A stretch of 64,000 nucleotides of DNA from Fasciolopsis buskii. Taxonomy: Eukaryota > Platyhelminthes > Trematoda > Plagiorchiida > Fasciolidae. The position numbers and the translations under genes were made by a program. This document shows positions 35,721 to 48,090 of this stretch, piece by piece. Where the stretch lies: the NCBI GenBank assembly GCA_008360955.1, contig LUCM01000631.1, positions 61,290-125,289 on the forward strand, read 5' to 3'. The notes beneath the pieces were generated by a model, which was not told the DNA's origin, searched no databases, and was given only the letters and a program-made list of their open reading frames with translations. The first letter of the stretch is position 1; each line of letters begins with the position of its first letter.

Positions 35721-36501
35721 ATTCTCTACTTGCGTAATTTTTACGCCTTACTTTGCGTTTGCTTATCCACTAGAATCTTGTGAATTCTGCCCTCGAGGGA
35801 GACGTCCCGGCATAACAGCTGCAGCCAGATTCGGGGATACCTGCAGGTTCAGTTTTTATTAGAGTTGAACTAAACCGAGGCGGCATAGGTCTCCTTTAGA
35901 TGATTACACTGCCAACTCATTCTACGTTTTCAAGTACTTAGGTAATGTATCGTGACCGCCGATTCCAAACAAAACCAATACTTCCGATCCTATTGGTCAT
36001 GGTTATTGTCCCATCAATTTTGGATTGAAAACGGAACATCTGGTGGATCCTCATCTGTTATGATTATCGTTTAAAACTGTCAAAAATGCGTAATATAGAT
36101 CCTCGGAGATACCATTTAACTATTTGTCAGTAGACAGGTAGATATTATATGATTCAACCGGTTCATACATTTGTTCAGTAAACTTTATTGTTCACGAGCT
36201 TTGAATAGAACACATGAACTCGGAATATGAACATTATTCAAGATTAGTTAACCAGAACAGCCGAGGTGATATAAAAATTACAAAAATAAGAAAACTGACT
36301 GATCTGGATTGTCATCTCATTCTAATTATCCGTATTCTAAACGTCACGCTGCGCAATCTCTAGAGTCCCAGGTCGCTTTGGATGATAAAACTATGTTGCT
36401 TTTTGTGATAACATGTACACGTCCACCTTTCTCCCGATATTTTAATGGTGCCTTCGGTGTTCCCATTAAAGGAATTTCTTGCAATCCTCTACCTTGTCTA
36501 G

Positions 36502-36649
36502 TGCCTATCTCATTGCTCGTTCACGTGTCCATCGCAAGAGGTCGGTATCTTCGGTCTCACAGTTTGACGAGACGTCTGTGATAGATTCCAAAAGGTCAGA
36601 TCCATTCAAAGCCTGCTCGCTGGATTTGGATGGGACACTGAACATACGG
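36502..36649 (+). CDS. Candidate exon upstream of the SERAC1-like gene
   Basis: Open frame bordered by a pyrimidine-rich acceptor ('ctctaccttgtctag') and a donor 'acgg|gtcagt'. It encodes a Ser/Arg-rich stretch (RSRVHRKRSVSSVSQFDETS) ending SLDLDGTLNIR in phase 0. The first probable SERAC1-like exon at 39,606 also begins in phase 0, so joining is possible. No homology supports it; SERAC1 N-termini are poorly conserved. It could equally be chance. Confidence 0.25.
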
Positions 36650-36850
36650 GTCAGTACTCATTTTTATTTTAGACTTGTAAGATTTGTGGCGCTACTTCGT
36701 AAGCTGATATAAGATTGTTTTCCCGTCGAGTGTTTTCAATGTCTTCATATGAAGGAAAGCATGCGACTTCCATCCCAGTGGCAATCTTCGTCGCCGGTCG
36801 ATTTTTTCTTAACTGTTTGCTTGTTTATTGCAATATACCTTGCAGTTTGC

Positions 36851-36851
<1 letters not shown>

Positions 36852-36911
<60 letters not shown>
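36852..36911. repeat. (TA)n microsatellite, about 30 units
   Basis: An uninterrupted TA dinucleotide tract of about 60 bases. Open frames across it on both strands are artefacts of the repeat (alternating Tyr-Ile). Confidence 0.97.
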
Positions 36912-36914
<3 letters not shown>

Positions 36915-37479
36915 CGTTCCCACCGACTAGAAATCGCGTTCTGTTAGGGTACAATGAATGTTGATCCGGTAATACCCATTACCCTGACTGAAGATCAACA
37001 CAAATGTGGCTACATGGCACTGACTACGCCAATCCACAAGCTGAGCGAAAAGACCGCACGACAAAGTCGAGTATTGACGATGGGCCAAATTAATTAGCAG
37101 AATAATCGACCAATATGTGTTGATCATAGGAGACCAATATAAACGATTTGATTTCATCTAATAAACGTTTTTTTTTCGCTCAACTTGGTTTTTCGTACTA
37201 GAGTTACTGAAAAGAGACGATAGCGCTCGAGAGCTAGAATCTATTGAAGGTTTCCAAGACGGAATGTTCCAGACGTCTTCCCTGTTCTGGGTTGCAAAAC
37301 ACCCGCACGCTGGTCCTTTACATCACAGATGCATGCTTGCTTTTCTATAGCTGCTTTTCATTTAGTCTCATATCAGAATTGCCCCCAAGCACGCTAGTTG
37401 TGTTGCTTGAGGGGAATTCTTTGCCGAAAACTTCCCATTCTTCCTCAAGTATACTTGAATTTCCTGCCGTCCGCTGATG

Positions 37480-37970
37480 GTCTTCATGCTTCAGTGCGTC
37501 TCAGTTTAGCTTTGTTAAACACGCAAACGCTATTGCTTATAGAACAACAGGCTTGGTTAGCGCGTGCAGCGGGGATGCCGCCGTTGATGTATTTTCTATC
37601 CAAGGTACTAGTTTTAAAAACTTCAGCTCTCATTCAGTTGATAGTTCCTTCCATTCCTTCCTGGGAGCTACATTTGTGTCTTTGTTAGGACTTTGGGGAA
37701 GTTGCCTCTGGTCTTGCTGGGATTGCCACCACCGTCAACGAGATATGTTGCTTAGCTGTTTTCCACTCGATAATCCGTTATCTGTAGAAAGGCGAATTAG
37801 ACAGCTGTTGTTCGGATGTATGCAATTTGTTTATTGTTTCGGCGAACGTACCAACAAATTGCAACCCTGATCTATTGAAGAATGCTTTGTGCCAAGTGTT
37901 GCGCGATCTCTTACGTAAGACAAAGCATGGTGATATTACTTTAATGAGATAGGAATGTATCAGGCTAGCT
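37480..37970 (+). mobile_element. RTE-type retrotransposon fragment, endonuclease domain
   Basis: Two frames together follow the N-terminal endonuclease of RTE elements. First LALLNTQTLLLIEQQAWLAR (about 37,505-37,565), equivalent to 'LNVRTLLQ.GQQA.LARTL'. Then, after a shift, GEVASGLAGIATTVNEI near 37,698-37,748, and FIVSANVPTNCNPDLLKNAL with CQVLRDLLRKTKHGDI (37,829-37,938), matching 'F(V/I)V.AY(A/V)PT(D/N)C.PD..KD.F...L..LLR...SDI'. The sequence leaves the family before the GDMN block, so only the first part of the domain is present. Confidence 0.65.
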
Positions 37971-37979
37971 ATTTCTCCT

Positions 37980-38560
37980 AGAAGCCCCCGATAAGATCGG
38001 TTGTTTGTTTCAAAAGATTCACCTTTTGAACGGCGATCTCCGAGCTAAATGCAAGTTACAGTACACACTAAGCTATTACGTTCCGATGCCCTTTTACCGC
38101 GTTGTGCTTAAGATTTGTTGTGTGGAATTTGTAAGGGGATCCTAAGTTCTGCTCTTAAAATTTTGGAGTTCAAGGCATGTCATCGCCGTTAAGGGTCTTT
38201 GCCGACTAAGAAGTTCCTCAAGAAGAAAACTTTCTTCATGGAAACTAATTTGGCATGTTTACCCAATGGAATTCATTGATGTCCATAGTACACAAAGGCC
38301 GAAGGGTGACCCAATCTCTGAAGAAAGCCGTATACGTCAGATGGGCATTCACCGAGACCAAATTCTTAAGGATATGCATCACTGTTTCGTTTCGGCCATG
38401 AACCTCACGTTTCCAGCCCCAGACTACATCCTGGCAACTACCTGTAGGATTATTCTGGCTTAATGCGAATCCACTCGAATATGACTTTTATCACTTCACC
38501 CGGAGCTGCGGTGACACTTCGACAGAACAGACTGGAGACTTTTACAACGGTTAACAAGAC
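37980..38560. other. No recognised feature
   Basis: An open frame at 38,266-38,460 (reading EFIDVHSTQRPKGDPISEES) looks protein-like but matches no family that I know and has no clear splice borders. Confidence 0.3.
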
Positions 38561-38639
38561 ATTCCTAAATGCTTGGCTAGATTGATGTCACAAAACACAA
38601 CGGACAGTTATCCTGATCGTAACCCTGGGTCATCAATCG

Positions 38640-38970
38640 TGAAACGTTTGATGACATCCAAATACATGGTTATCTCCATTTCACCTTTTAAACCTTTGAT
38701 ACACAATATTGAATGGGATATTTTAGCTTTCAACGAAACAGTCCTAGTCGCTTTGCGTAACCCAGTCCTTTGTACACCAAAGCTAGTAACACAAACTCTG
38801 CGTTTATCATGCAAATTGCCCTAGTTGTTTGGTATACAAAACTTAACCTCTATGGCGGTTCACTGCGGTTGATAACGGAGTCTTATGTAAGTCTCAGGTT
38901 TTTTTCATGTGAGCCGTTGAGAAGACTAATGCGAAATGTTAACATTCCGCAGTATTGGTCTTTTCTCCCT
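38640..38970 (+). repeat. Interspersed repeat D, copy 2
   Basis: Plus-strand counterpart of 4,760-5,070. The open stretch AFNETVLVALRNPVLCTPKL parallels AFSEVILVRLRNPILCAQKL in copy 1, and both share 'aacattccgcagtattg' about 200 bases further on. The element type is unknown. Confidence 0.55.
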
Positions 38971-39605
38971 GTTGTTCTTTTCTTCCAATCAGTGTTCCCC
39001 CAAGTGTTCGACAGCGTTGCCGTTACTAATGATCACTTCTTACTTCCGTTTTTATTCAATGCACGACGTATATAACATGTTTCAGGAAGAAGCAGCAGTC
39101 ACCAAAAAGCCACCGAATTAGGAAGATGATGTTTCCTTTATGTCTGAATGTCACTGTTACCCATCTAGTTTAGCCTTATGCCTGTGTCGTTTTTCATCTT
39201 CCTTATTTAAGCTTCAGCTATCATTTCTTGTCGCAAAGTTTATCAGCACCTCCCGTGCTGTTCGTGCGGTGTTTTGTGCTGTTTACCTGGCCGACAAAAT
39301 GAGGAACAGAGGTGAAATTCTGCCCGTTTCGCCTCGTGTTTCTCATATCTTGGTGTTTTCTCTGGTATTGGAAGAAACTTAAGTAGTGTAGGATTTCTTC
39401 TTCGTTTCGAAGTGCTCAACGCTGTTACGGAAGGTAACTACTTAGTCACTTTTATTAACTGAGCAGTGAAAGAGCATCTAGCCATGCTTGTGATGAGTTT
39501 AGTAGGGTTTTCAGTTTTAACCATCTTTAGTATGTTTACCTTTTTGACCAATCGTCCTTTTCCATGAACGAAAAATGGTTTTTTTATACTTTTGGTCACT
39601 ATCAG

Positions 39606-39809
39606 CCATGTTGCGCAAACGCCGACGATCGTCCGCACGGAGTTAATGCTGCAACTAAGATGTTCTCATTAATACATCGGAGCTGGTCTGCGGTGGCTAG
39701 GTTGCTGTATGATGCTTCTGAATCGTCACAGTTGAGGCCTCCAAAAGAAACCTTCTCGCCGAATGAGCTTTACTTTTACATCGAATATATTACAGATTTG
39801 GCAAGAAAA
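39606..39809 (+). CDS. SERAC1: Probable 5' exon of the SERAC1-like gene
   Basis: An open 204-base segment between a pyrimidine-rich acceptor ('cttttggtcactatcag') and a donor 'aaaa|gtaagc'. It encodes 68 residues including KMFSLIHRSWSAVARLLYDA and NELYFYIEYITDLARK. It starts and ends in phase 0 and so joins cleanly to the exon at 43,755. The Met at 39,660 could be a start codon, but the frame is open back to the acceptor, so earlier exons are possible. SERAC1 proteins are divergent here. The assignment rests on codon-like composition, splice borders, phase and position, not on a diagnostic motif. It could instead be the end of a neighbouring gene. Confidence 0.5.
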
Positions 39810-40899
39810 GTAAGCGATATAGAGTTCTCTCATTTTTCTGATATCATCGTAGTAACTCTGTCCAGTCATGAGCTGCGCTCTTTCTGTTTTCTGTGGTACC
39901 CCGGTCTCCTCGAGTTTGTAACCTTTCCTGCGATCACAATCACTTTGCATGATGTCGCCAATCTTACATTGGTTACCTTAGCGACATAAAAAAGTTAAAG
40001 TTCTCATAGCTCTCTTGCAGAAAAACAACCTGATTTTTCGCTTATTTCAAAAATAGCCGACCGGGGTTTAATGAAAGGAGTGTATTTCATATCCGGAAGA
40101 GCACTTCGTCCCGTCGACGAAAGCTTTTGCGTATATCCTACTTCTCTTTGTCAGGTTTAGTACTTTGTCATACGTTGGAAAAAAAGAGGCAACCCATAAT
40201 TGAAAAGAACCCATTACGATGACGTTTGGCACAGTTACAGCTTCCAGTATACTTAGTTCAGGGCAATTTTCCTTGATTTTGGTAGCTAACATTTAACAAA
40301 CGGTCATTGGAAAATCTAGAAACTATGAAATATGTGGGTGGTGTCACGAAGTGAAAAGTGTACTTATGAGGAAAAATTACTGGTCGTGATATTGACTAAT
40401 CTCCCGTTTCTGATCTCCCACTTTTGTAGACTGTTTGCATATCATCCGAATTTCATTTTTACCACCGCAGCAAAACTTAGGTGTCACATTCTAAATTGCA
40501 TTTACGGATCAACAGAAAATGCCTTCCTGAAATGTCCTCCATGATTGTTGTCACCATTGTTTTCTGCTTCTTTAAGGTTTGCCCGTAGTAATGGATAGAA
40601 AATGCTTTCCGGATTCTCTAAAAATCCTAATACATTCCACGAGATTAAACCCATTAGATGATTTCACCCATCTCCAGTTGGTCAGATATTTTACGCAAAA
40701 CAGCGTATTCCATATTCACTTTCATTCGTCTTTCCCCATTTATTCGAATTTCATCTGCACGGTCTCTTTGGAACAACTTAGCATTCATCACTTGAAGTTT
40801 CTTTTTCTCCTTCTTTCATGAGTCATTTACTTGATGGAAAATCCAAAAGAAGCTGAGGAAGTACTATACACTACCTCCTCGTGGAGGAAGTGTTTCTAC

Positions 40900-41290
40900 T
40901 AAAGTGCTAGAACGAAGGCAGATGCCTGGCACCCCTCCCCACCCGCTTCGCTGATCATTGATAATCACTCTGAGTGACTTGACCCGACCCTGATTCTAAT
41001 CAAACCACAAGCGGCGTACGAAGTACACGGCTGTGCTCACCGGCGTCCGTCGTGGTGTGCACTTGCACCCAGGATCTTTTGCCCCACCCGAAGGGCGCAT
41101 GAACTGAATAATCAGTCACTGGCCCGCTGTGGATTACGTGACCCTCAGATCGTCCTATGGCCTTGTGAGTTAGACCATTTGGTCAAAGGCTCAGGGTGGG
41201 GTCCTCCAAATCAACCCTCTACTTCGGTCACAGGAACCGGGTCATAGCCTCCAAGCATTCCAGCACGGTGGGTCACATTTTGTCTAGCGT
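40900..41290 (-). repeat. Interspersed repeat A, copy 4 (reversed, in intron)
   Basis: The reverse complement carries all the landmarks: 'gaccgaagtagagggttg', 'tttgaccaaatggtctaact', 'cacaaggccataggacgatc', 'gactgattattcagttcatg' and, further on, 'agaatcagggtcgggtc' and 'ggtgccaggcatctgccttc'. It is the only copy on the minus strand and includes the right end of the repeat. Confidence 0.7.
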
Positions 41291-41589
41291 CATCATCTCG
41301 GCTCCTCTAACATGTGTATTTTCATGCGGCCTAGTCAACGGATGTACGTAACATTCACACTAAATTCATAGGTGGCTGGTGTCTAGCGCACCTTGGAAAA
41401 TCGGTCTTCCTCGATGAATTTCTCTTTCCTTCAGAGCGAATAGAGAGGCTAAGATAAAATCACTTGCCATCGCATTCCGTAACATTTAGAACGCAGTGCG
41501 TATTCCGTGATAATAGAACGAGTTATTGATTGTATCCATCAGGAAGAAGGAAATACCTAAAGATTGTGATAGTTATCACGGAACCAGGC

Positions 41590-42040
41590 CGGCGGTGTCC
41601 AAACTGATAAGGATGAGGAGTAGCTGACAGTTGTTGGCCGTTTCACTTATCCCGGCATCTTTTATGCTAATGATGACACGTTAGGAGAGTTGGAGGCATG
41701 TGTATCCAAGACTCAAACGTCCTACGCTGAACTTGTGATGCCGATATGACGTTTCGCTGAGATTAAAAGGTCATGGGTATCGCGCCACGGTGAGCTCACT
41801 TTTGTTGTATGGTTACGGGACATGAAGTTCATCTGCTGAAAATGTCCATCGCTCGGAGGTTTTCGATCGCCCGTGTTTGCTTGTTATCGGTTGGATTAGA
41901 TGGGGTGATCGCATGACTAATGCTAACAATGGAAATTGATTATTAAGTATTGACTCAGAAAAAAACTAGCACGGTGTCTACAGCTCAGTTGAGTTTAATT
42001 AAGTGGGTCACGTGTCGTGTGCGACAAATACATGTACGAT
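41590..42040 (+). mobile_element. RTE-type retrotransposon fragment, C-terminal part
   Basis: Plus strand. Begins with EELTVVGRFTYPGIFYANDD (41,615-41,675), the 'EEL.VVDRFTYLGS' block, then ELEACVSKTQTSYAEL (about 41,690-41,735). A damaged VSSLLLYG.GT.. block follows near 41,790-41,820, a DRLD-like segment near 41,880 and LIKWVTCRV (LRWLGHVLRM) near 41,995. Numerous stops. It sits in the first intron of the SERAC1-like gene in the sense orientation. Confidence 0.65.
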
Positions 42041-42049
42041 ACTGTATTC

Positions 42050-43750
42050 CGTTTCTTGTTGTTCCTTTAGAGTGAAAATCAATAAATTAAGTGGATACCT
42101 GGAAGAAGAAAATGTACAGCGAACTTAGGTAAAATAAAAGCCCCTATAATTAGGGTCCAGAATGTCCCACAACAAGTTCGTTGGAGCCACTGTTAGATAG
42201 GAACAAAGGGAATCATGTTATCATTTTCCGCCGAATCATAATGATCCAATGTGAATGTGAATTCCTTAGGTTAACCGTAAATCCATCCCCTGTCCACCGT
42301 GAATATTCATTCGTTTTGTGGCAACTTGTGACAGTTTCAGAAAGCCAGCGGGCATACGGGTTGGTCCTGCTGTTAACATTGTGGGATGATGGCATTAACA
42401 TGTGCACGTATGCGTGACTTAGTACATAGCAAAATACCTGTTGAGAAGCTCAATGACACAAATTGACGTCGAAAATTTCCTTTAACAATCACCCAATTTT
42501 TTGAAGTCTTTGTCTCCGGACCGAGCTGTAGTGAGAATACTTAGGTTCAGCTATTCCCCGGAACATTTACTTTGGTTTTAAAAGACCTGAGTGATCATGC
42601 GGTGCATGCCCACTGCCGTCGTTTTTTGTTTAAGCATCAATGGTAGGTGCGTGCACTTATGATGAAAGAAGTTCATACCTCCGATAAAACGAAATGTTCA
42701 ATTTCGTCGGTGTTCCCATTGTGTTAACGTATGAGGTTCATTGCCGTGCTTCTGTGCTGGTATAGGCCGATTAGCGGGTTCTTGTACACTAACTTACTCT
42801 CCTGCAATGAATATACAGACGAGGTGGTATTTTTTCAGAGTATTGAAGTTGGGAAGAGATTGTCATTATACGGTAAGTTGAAAATGTCAACTGGCTACTT
42901 TTTAATAAAGGTAGAATGAGGACGCTGATTTACGACGCATACGCAAAGCGATACGAACTGTGTGCTTGATAAGTAATGGTTTTAAATCGTCAGGTGTTAA
43001 GAGTAGTACATGAGTGGAAGGGAATTGGACCTGATGGAACGTTTTTGGTGCCAGAAACAGCATTGCAAATTTTGGATCATAACATTTCAAAGTAAGTCTT
43101 GCAAAATAGTAGGCGACCAAGTTCTTTTCCAACGTTGAATTCTGCTTACAGCTAACAGGTGAAACAAAAATTGTAAACGGAATTCACAGATTTGCAGTCC
43201 TTTGGAGACTAAGAGTGAAATATTTTGGGCGTTAGAGCTGCAACAATATCTAATCCGAACAAATTTTATTTCTGATGCATTAAACGACATTAAAACTCCA
43301 TACAATTAGTCCATATCTGTGTAGCTCGAAAAATTTATGTGGAACTATTGTTAAACGTTACAACTATCACCCTGGGATCCCAGCTTCCGTGAGAGGCAAA
43401 CGAAACCGGTTTACGCTCTGGGATAGAGGGTTGATATTAAAGCTGCCCTGACATGCATGAGTGAAACAAGATCAGATGTGCCGCTAGACGGCATTACACA
43501 TGGAGGGGGAAATCGGCGGGTTCTTAAAAATTGAAGGGACATGAAACCGAATGAAGTAGGCCAGATGTGGCAACAAGCCGGACGGTAGTTGGTTGCACTT
43601 CTTGTAGGTCTCAGGAGTCGCGTAGTACTGCACACGCTCCATAATTAGAGCCAGTTCTAGGTGTTACTTCTATAGATTGAGCATTCTGAGATCATTCTTT
43701 GCATTATTTTCCTTTCTTGTTCGGTTCATATATTCTTGTTAATTTTTCTC
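42050..43750. other. Intron sequence without recognised features
   Basis: AT-rich, with short interrupted frames on both strands. No motif, RNA or repeat relation was found. Confidence 0.4.
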
Positions 43751-43754
43751 TTAG

Positions 43755-43871
43755 GCCAACCTCACTCCTGATCAGTTATTTCGTCGCAAAGTAGGCCGAT
43801 TCTACTCATCGGCACGTTCTCACGAAATGCTTACGGAAGAACTACTTAGACGACTAGTGGCCTACACGAAA
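43755..43871 (+). CDS. SERAC1: Internal exon of the SERAC1-like gene
   Basis: 117 bases, 39 codons, phase 0 at both ends. Acceptor 'tttttctcttag|gcc' and donor 'cgaaa|gtaagt' are both close to consensus. It encodes a helix-rich stretch (ANLTPDQLFRRKVGRFYSSA ... EMLTEELLRRLVAYTK) suited to the helical, armadillo-like region that precedes the hydrolase domain in SERAC1 proteins. It can join directly to 48,530. The call depends on its position within the gene, since the peptide alone has no diagnostic motif. Confidence 0.65.
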
Positions 43872-44320
43872 GTAAGTCTGCCTTTGAGCACTGTATTTTT
43901 GATCCACACTAAGCCCTTTGTTTTCTCGTTTTCCCGACTTTCAATTACCTGATCGCCTATGCTCTGCAAATGAAGTTGTTCATCTGCCACAGACTCCCAA
44001 TTTCATTTCCGTTTACATAAGAATGGAAAGTTTTCATGCACATTTAGTGAAAAACCCCTTCGTAGTTTATTCTAGCTATTATATAATACGTATGCGCATG
44101 CACGTCCATTCTTATGACCATTGCATTCAAGTTTTGCTCACGTCTATTCTTCGCTGATTCTCCCAATGTTCATGCTCGTTTGACGGAGCTCGGCAGCCGT
44201 GTCCCCTTCTCCCTCATATCTCAATGATTTTGTCGTTGGCACTGCCTCCAACAATTTTCGCCGGTGGAAGTACAGTTGGGGGATTTTGACAAATGTAGAA
44301 TTAACGCAGCTGTGTGAAAA

Positions 44321-44392
44321 GTTTTCGATCTCAGTAGGATTCAAACCCACGCATTTTTACCGCGTGTAGTCTACCAACTGAACTCTCGAAGG
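44321..44392 (-). repeat. tRNA-like segment (SINE head or tRNA pseudogene)
   Basis: The minus strand gives 72 bases with an A box 'tcagttggtaga' (44,372-44,383) and a B box 'gggtttgaatcc' (44,337-44,348). The ends pair in part (ccttcga with tcgaaaa, five of seven), and a five-pair anticodon stem encloses a seven-base loop that would expose AAA. The variable loop is essentially missing because anticodon and T stems overlap, so a working tRNA is unlikely. It is the most tRNA-like of the four such segments here. Confidence 0.45.
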
Positions 44393-45263
44393 TTGATTGA
44401 AGCCTTGGTGGTTTTTTTCATAAGATGCCTGGGACTCGAGCGTTGTACAAGTGGCAGACCGCGTAATCCTTGAGGTCCATAACACCACAGGGGATAACAG
44501 CAAGCCATCTCATTCTAAGCTGGAATGTCGTAAAAATCATATAAGGCCTCCTTAGGTCAATCATGGTTGATTTTCAACACATTTTTGTTTTATTATATTT
44601 AGTTAATCTAATTAGGCTGTTGTATGAGGGTCAGAATCTTTTTCACAATCAGTTTCCATTTCAGTCGCTGCCTGTGAAACTCGGTAGTCTAGTGATCTCA
44701 TGAATGGTTGAGATTGATAAATCAATGACAAACTTTCAAAGACGATTGTCTTCATAAGTAACTTTTATCTCACAATTAAACAACTCAGGTGGAAGTATGT
44801 GGCGATCAGATCGCCTGCCGAATCCGCACGTTATTCACTTTTTTCCCACTGTCCATATGGGCATTCTACATTGTAACGCTTTGATATTGGTCACAGAGCC
44901 AAATTGGGGCAGTTTACTATTGATTTCGACGCAAAGTCGTTTGACGAAATTTTATCTCCAGTTTCCTTTGCCTTTTATAATTACATTATGCCGTTGGCCT
45001 TTCACGACCACATTTTAGCTATGAAAATTCCCACTTTTCCTAATACAGTAATAATAAATAGGAGTATATGCCTGTATGTTATAAGAATATATAAAATGGT
45101 TCACATGTTACTGTGCAGTGATCGCATTTACGATCATCAGTTCACTATTGAAAGTCTAATACGAAAGGTAAGTCGGGTTCTTAATTCGGTGCGACCTTAA
45201 GGGGGGGCGGAAAAGTCACCGGAAAGTTCCTCTGCCATCTTCCACTGTAAAATAGATGCCATG

Positions 45264-45286
45264 CACACACACACACACACACACAC
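45264..45286. repeat. (CA)n microsatellite
   Basis: About eleven CA units in an intron of the SERAC1-like gene. Confidence 0.95.
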
Positions 45287-46759
45287 TGTATGTCAGTCTG
45301 TTTAACTAACCGGGTGGAATAAATGGGAGTAATTAAAATTACATAATTGCGTGACCATTTGGAATCTTTCTGTAATGTTACAAACGAATTGCACAGTGGG
45401 GAACAATGGAAGAAACACCACCGGACTTATCGTGAGACCACATGGGGCTTCGGATATGAAAAAGATGCCGTGAATGAAAAACAACTAACCAGCCAACAGA
45501 TATGGGTACCGAATGGTATTCCAAGATACTTGATAGGCTTATTTTTGTATAGATAAATGTATATCATCTAGGGTGTGGGGATTACTAGGGAAAGCCAAAG
45601 AAGACGACAAAAAGTTTTCAGAATACTTGGAAGTGTTGAAAAAAAAACACCACCCATGTCCTTTGGTGAGAATGATCGATTTTATTTTAAAAATCAGAAA
45701 TTTGGACCGCTAACGTTTTCATGTTACTCAGTTAATTTACACATTCTGTTTATCCATTTTTGTGGTCCCTTCTGTGGAGCGAAGTAGGCCGACGTACCGT
45801 GAACTTTCCTCATTCGTATGTTACTGATGATTTTCGCTGTTATATGCACCAGCTCCAGTTTTAAACCCGTTGTACGGCTCTGGTGCCGAAAGTATATGCA
45901 TGCATGGTGTGTACTGGGAATTCCCTCGTAGGAATGCCTGAAAATCGTCAGAAACCGAGACTTCTTTAAAAATACTCATCTGTACTAAACTAACGGACTT
46001 GTCAAACGAATCAATACGAAATTGGAAATGGGACTTTACTTAGTTCATGAAGCTTATTAATTAGTCAGGCGACCATGGGCCTTTCCTATGCAGCGTTCCA
46101 CAGGTTTGATCGACTGTGTTGTTGGCTAACCGACGTCTGGACGATAGTGAACCCATGTTTATGATGCACCATGTAACTTTCAAATTTAAAATACCTTTGC
46201 ATAATTGGATTGTTTCGAATCCAAACCTAGTTCTTGGAGGGGGAACATTGAGTGGTTTTACCTGATCAGTTCATCCTTTGTCGGATGGAGCGTCATCTCA
46301 CATATAGAAGGCTTGATTTGAGTCTATCAGTTTCAGGCGTCTTTGTCATTCGTGAGACAATCGATTACCGTTCAAACGTCGAATGTGATCGATCCAGCTC
46401 AGTAGCAGGTGTTGAGCACAGAATATTTACGAGGACTTTCGATGCCAAAAATTCAGTGTCGTCGCAGTTTTCGAAGAGTTTGGTGACTGGCAGTGGTTGA
46501 AAAACTAATCGAGGTGGTCCATCAACGAATGTTATGATAACTTGCAGTTTGCAGGAGCCCAACTCCTTCCGTCGCAATGAGACTGCACACTGATGTGGTG
46601 TGACGGATTGCGTGCATCCATAACTCATCGAGCTAAGAGGATCGCTTCTCTCGAGCCGAAGATCCAATTCTCTCTGACAGACTAATGAGCAAATGAGCTG
46701 ACGAAATAGTCTTCTGGTCACGAACGGCGTGAATCAATTGAGGATTGCCAATAATTCTA

Positions 46760-48090
46760 GTGCACATCCATGGATTCAGATCATGCTTCAGTCTGCGTCA
46801 ATTTTGTTTGCATCTAGTCTGAGATCACACGAGTCCGAAAACTACATAATTGATTCTAGACATCAGTCGCCATCTTCATCTCGTGTTGAAACTTTCAATA
46901 TGGTTGTCGCCTTGGCAAAACGCCCAGAATATGAGCTGACACCGGGAGCACGACTGGCAACCGCCATGCACGGTTCTTTATCAAGCAAATCTTAGAAACG
47001 GTGGCTATCCTCGACTTTTGGTACCTCGTTGGATGCTCGTAAATCCATCCCTTTGGATGCGAAATGCAGTAAAATGGGGATCCCTGAGACGTTGCCTGAT
47101 CAAGAGTTTGAGAATTGACGGAGAGCAGTGAGGGACAGGAAAGCGTAGGGAAACGGTAAGGACTGCGGCTGTCGGAAACAGTTACAACTTTTACCGACTG
47201 ATTAGGAATACTGATCCACGAAAACCGAGCGTAAGCGAGGTGGATGATGAGTCCAACGGCACACTGATTCATTCTCAGGACCGTCGGCTGGCGCGATGGA
47301 CAGCTTACTTTAGGGATTAGTTTAGCTAACCCACGGCCATAGTGGGTTTTCAACTTATGCGTGGAAATGGACCAATGTAGGTGAATACCAGCACTCCATC
47401 CCAAATTGAAGTGATGAAGGAGATAGGTGTTTCTAAAAGATACAAGGCAGCTAGACCGGATGGACTGTTCCCATACTTCTTCAAAGACGGTAGCGTAATG
47501 TTAAGATCGGAGTTAACAAAACTCCTGGCATTATCCTGGGCAGACGGAGAGATTTTTAAAAATTGATGTGAATCGCCGATTGTGCCGATTTACAAGGAAA
47601 GTGATAGATCTTCATGTAAAAACTACAAAGGAAGTAGCTTAATACACATTACACCCAAACTGCTGGCCGGCGTCATCATCCGCCGACTACCTAGTACGAA
47701 AGGCGTTATCTTGAGAACCCAGCCGGTTTCTGTCTCGGTCGGGATTGTAGTGACTCAGTTCCCACCTCCCTACAAATCTTGGAACATAGGCACGGTTCTA
47801 TAGACCCACAATTTCTGTGTTCTCCAATGGAGAGCAGCGTATGTGCCGCAGAATTCCGTTTCATTTATCCGATCTCTGTTTTCGAACAGCCGAAGCCGAG
47901 TTCGTGCCTCCGGCGATGTTTCACTTGAGTTCACCATGAGAAGTGTCGTTCGTCAGGGTTGCCCCTTTTTCACTTTCACGTTTCAATTTTTGTATTGAGA
48001 TGGATACTAAAGTAACCCTATCCTCATGCGAGACTAGCGGCAGTGATATTTGCTCAGACAAGAACTGGCTTGAAAACTATCAACGGAGCT
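46760..48090 (+). mobile_element. RTE-type retrotransposon fragment in a SERAC1-like intron
   Basis: Plus strand. Near 46,765-46,840 is the end of the endonuclease (SDHASVCVNF). The linker follows at 47,180-47,340: NFYRLIRNTDPRKPS-like, then ESNGTLIHSQDRRLARWTAY. From 47,385 the RT begins: IGVSKRYKAARPDGLFPYFF, then CESPIVPIYKESDRSSCKNY (47,568-47,628). A variant NPAGFCLGRDCSD-type block lies near 47,718-47,755, and SRVRASGDVSLEFTMRS and VVRQGCP at 47,888-47,965. Just after RQGCP a frame change and stop abolish the protein. Similarity ends near 48,090, so the YADD and C-terminal parts are absent. Bases 47,875-48,005 are identical to 51,317-51,447. Confidence 0.8.

Noticed and set aside
36745..36964. 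Open frames on both strands through the TA tract
   Set aside because: They arise from the dinucleotide repeat (Tyr-Ile alternation) and have no protein meaning.
44321..44392. Functional tRNA with AAA anticodon on the minus strand
   Set aside because: Anticodon and T stems overlap, leaving no variable loop, and two acceptor pairs are missing. Best seen as a tRNA-derived repeat.
45119..45167. Open 49-base segment ending at a strong donor ('cgaaag|gtaagt'), possible extra SERAC1 exon reading DHQFTIESLIRK
   Set aside because: Its start phase does not match the exon ending at 43,871, which joins directly and in phase to 48,530. A 27-base version starting at 45,141 fits the phase but has a poor acceptor.
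46365..46721. 118-codon minus-strand open frame
   Set aside because: It lies just upstream of, and may be antisense to, the decayed endonuclease end of the RTE copy that follows on the plus strand; no independent motif.
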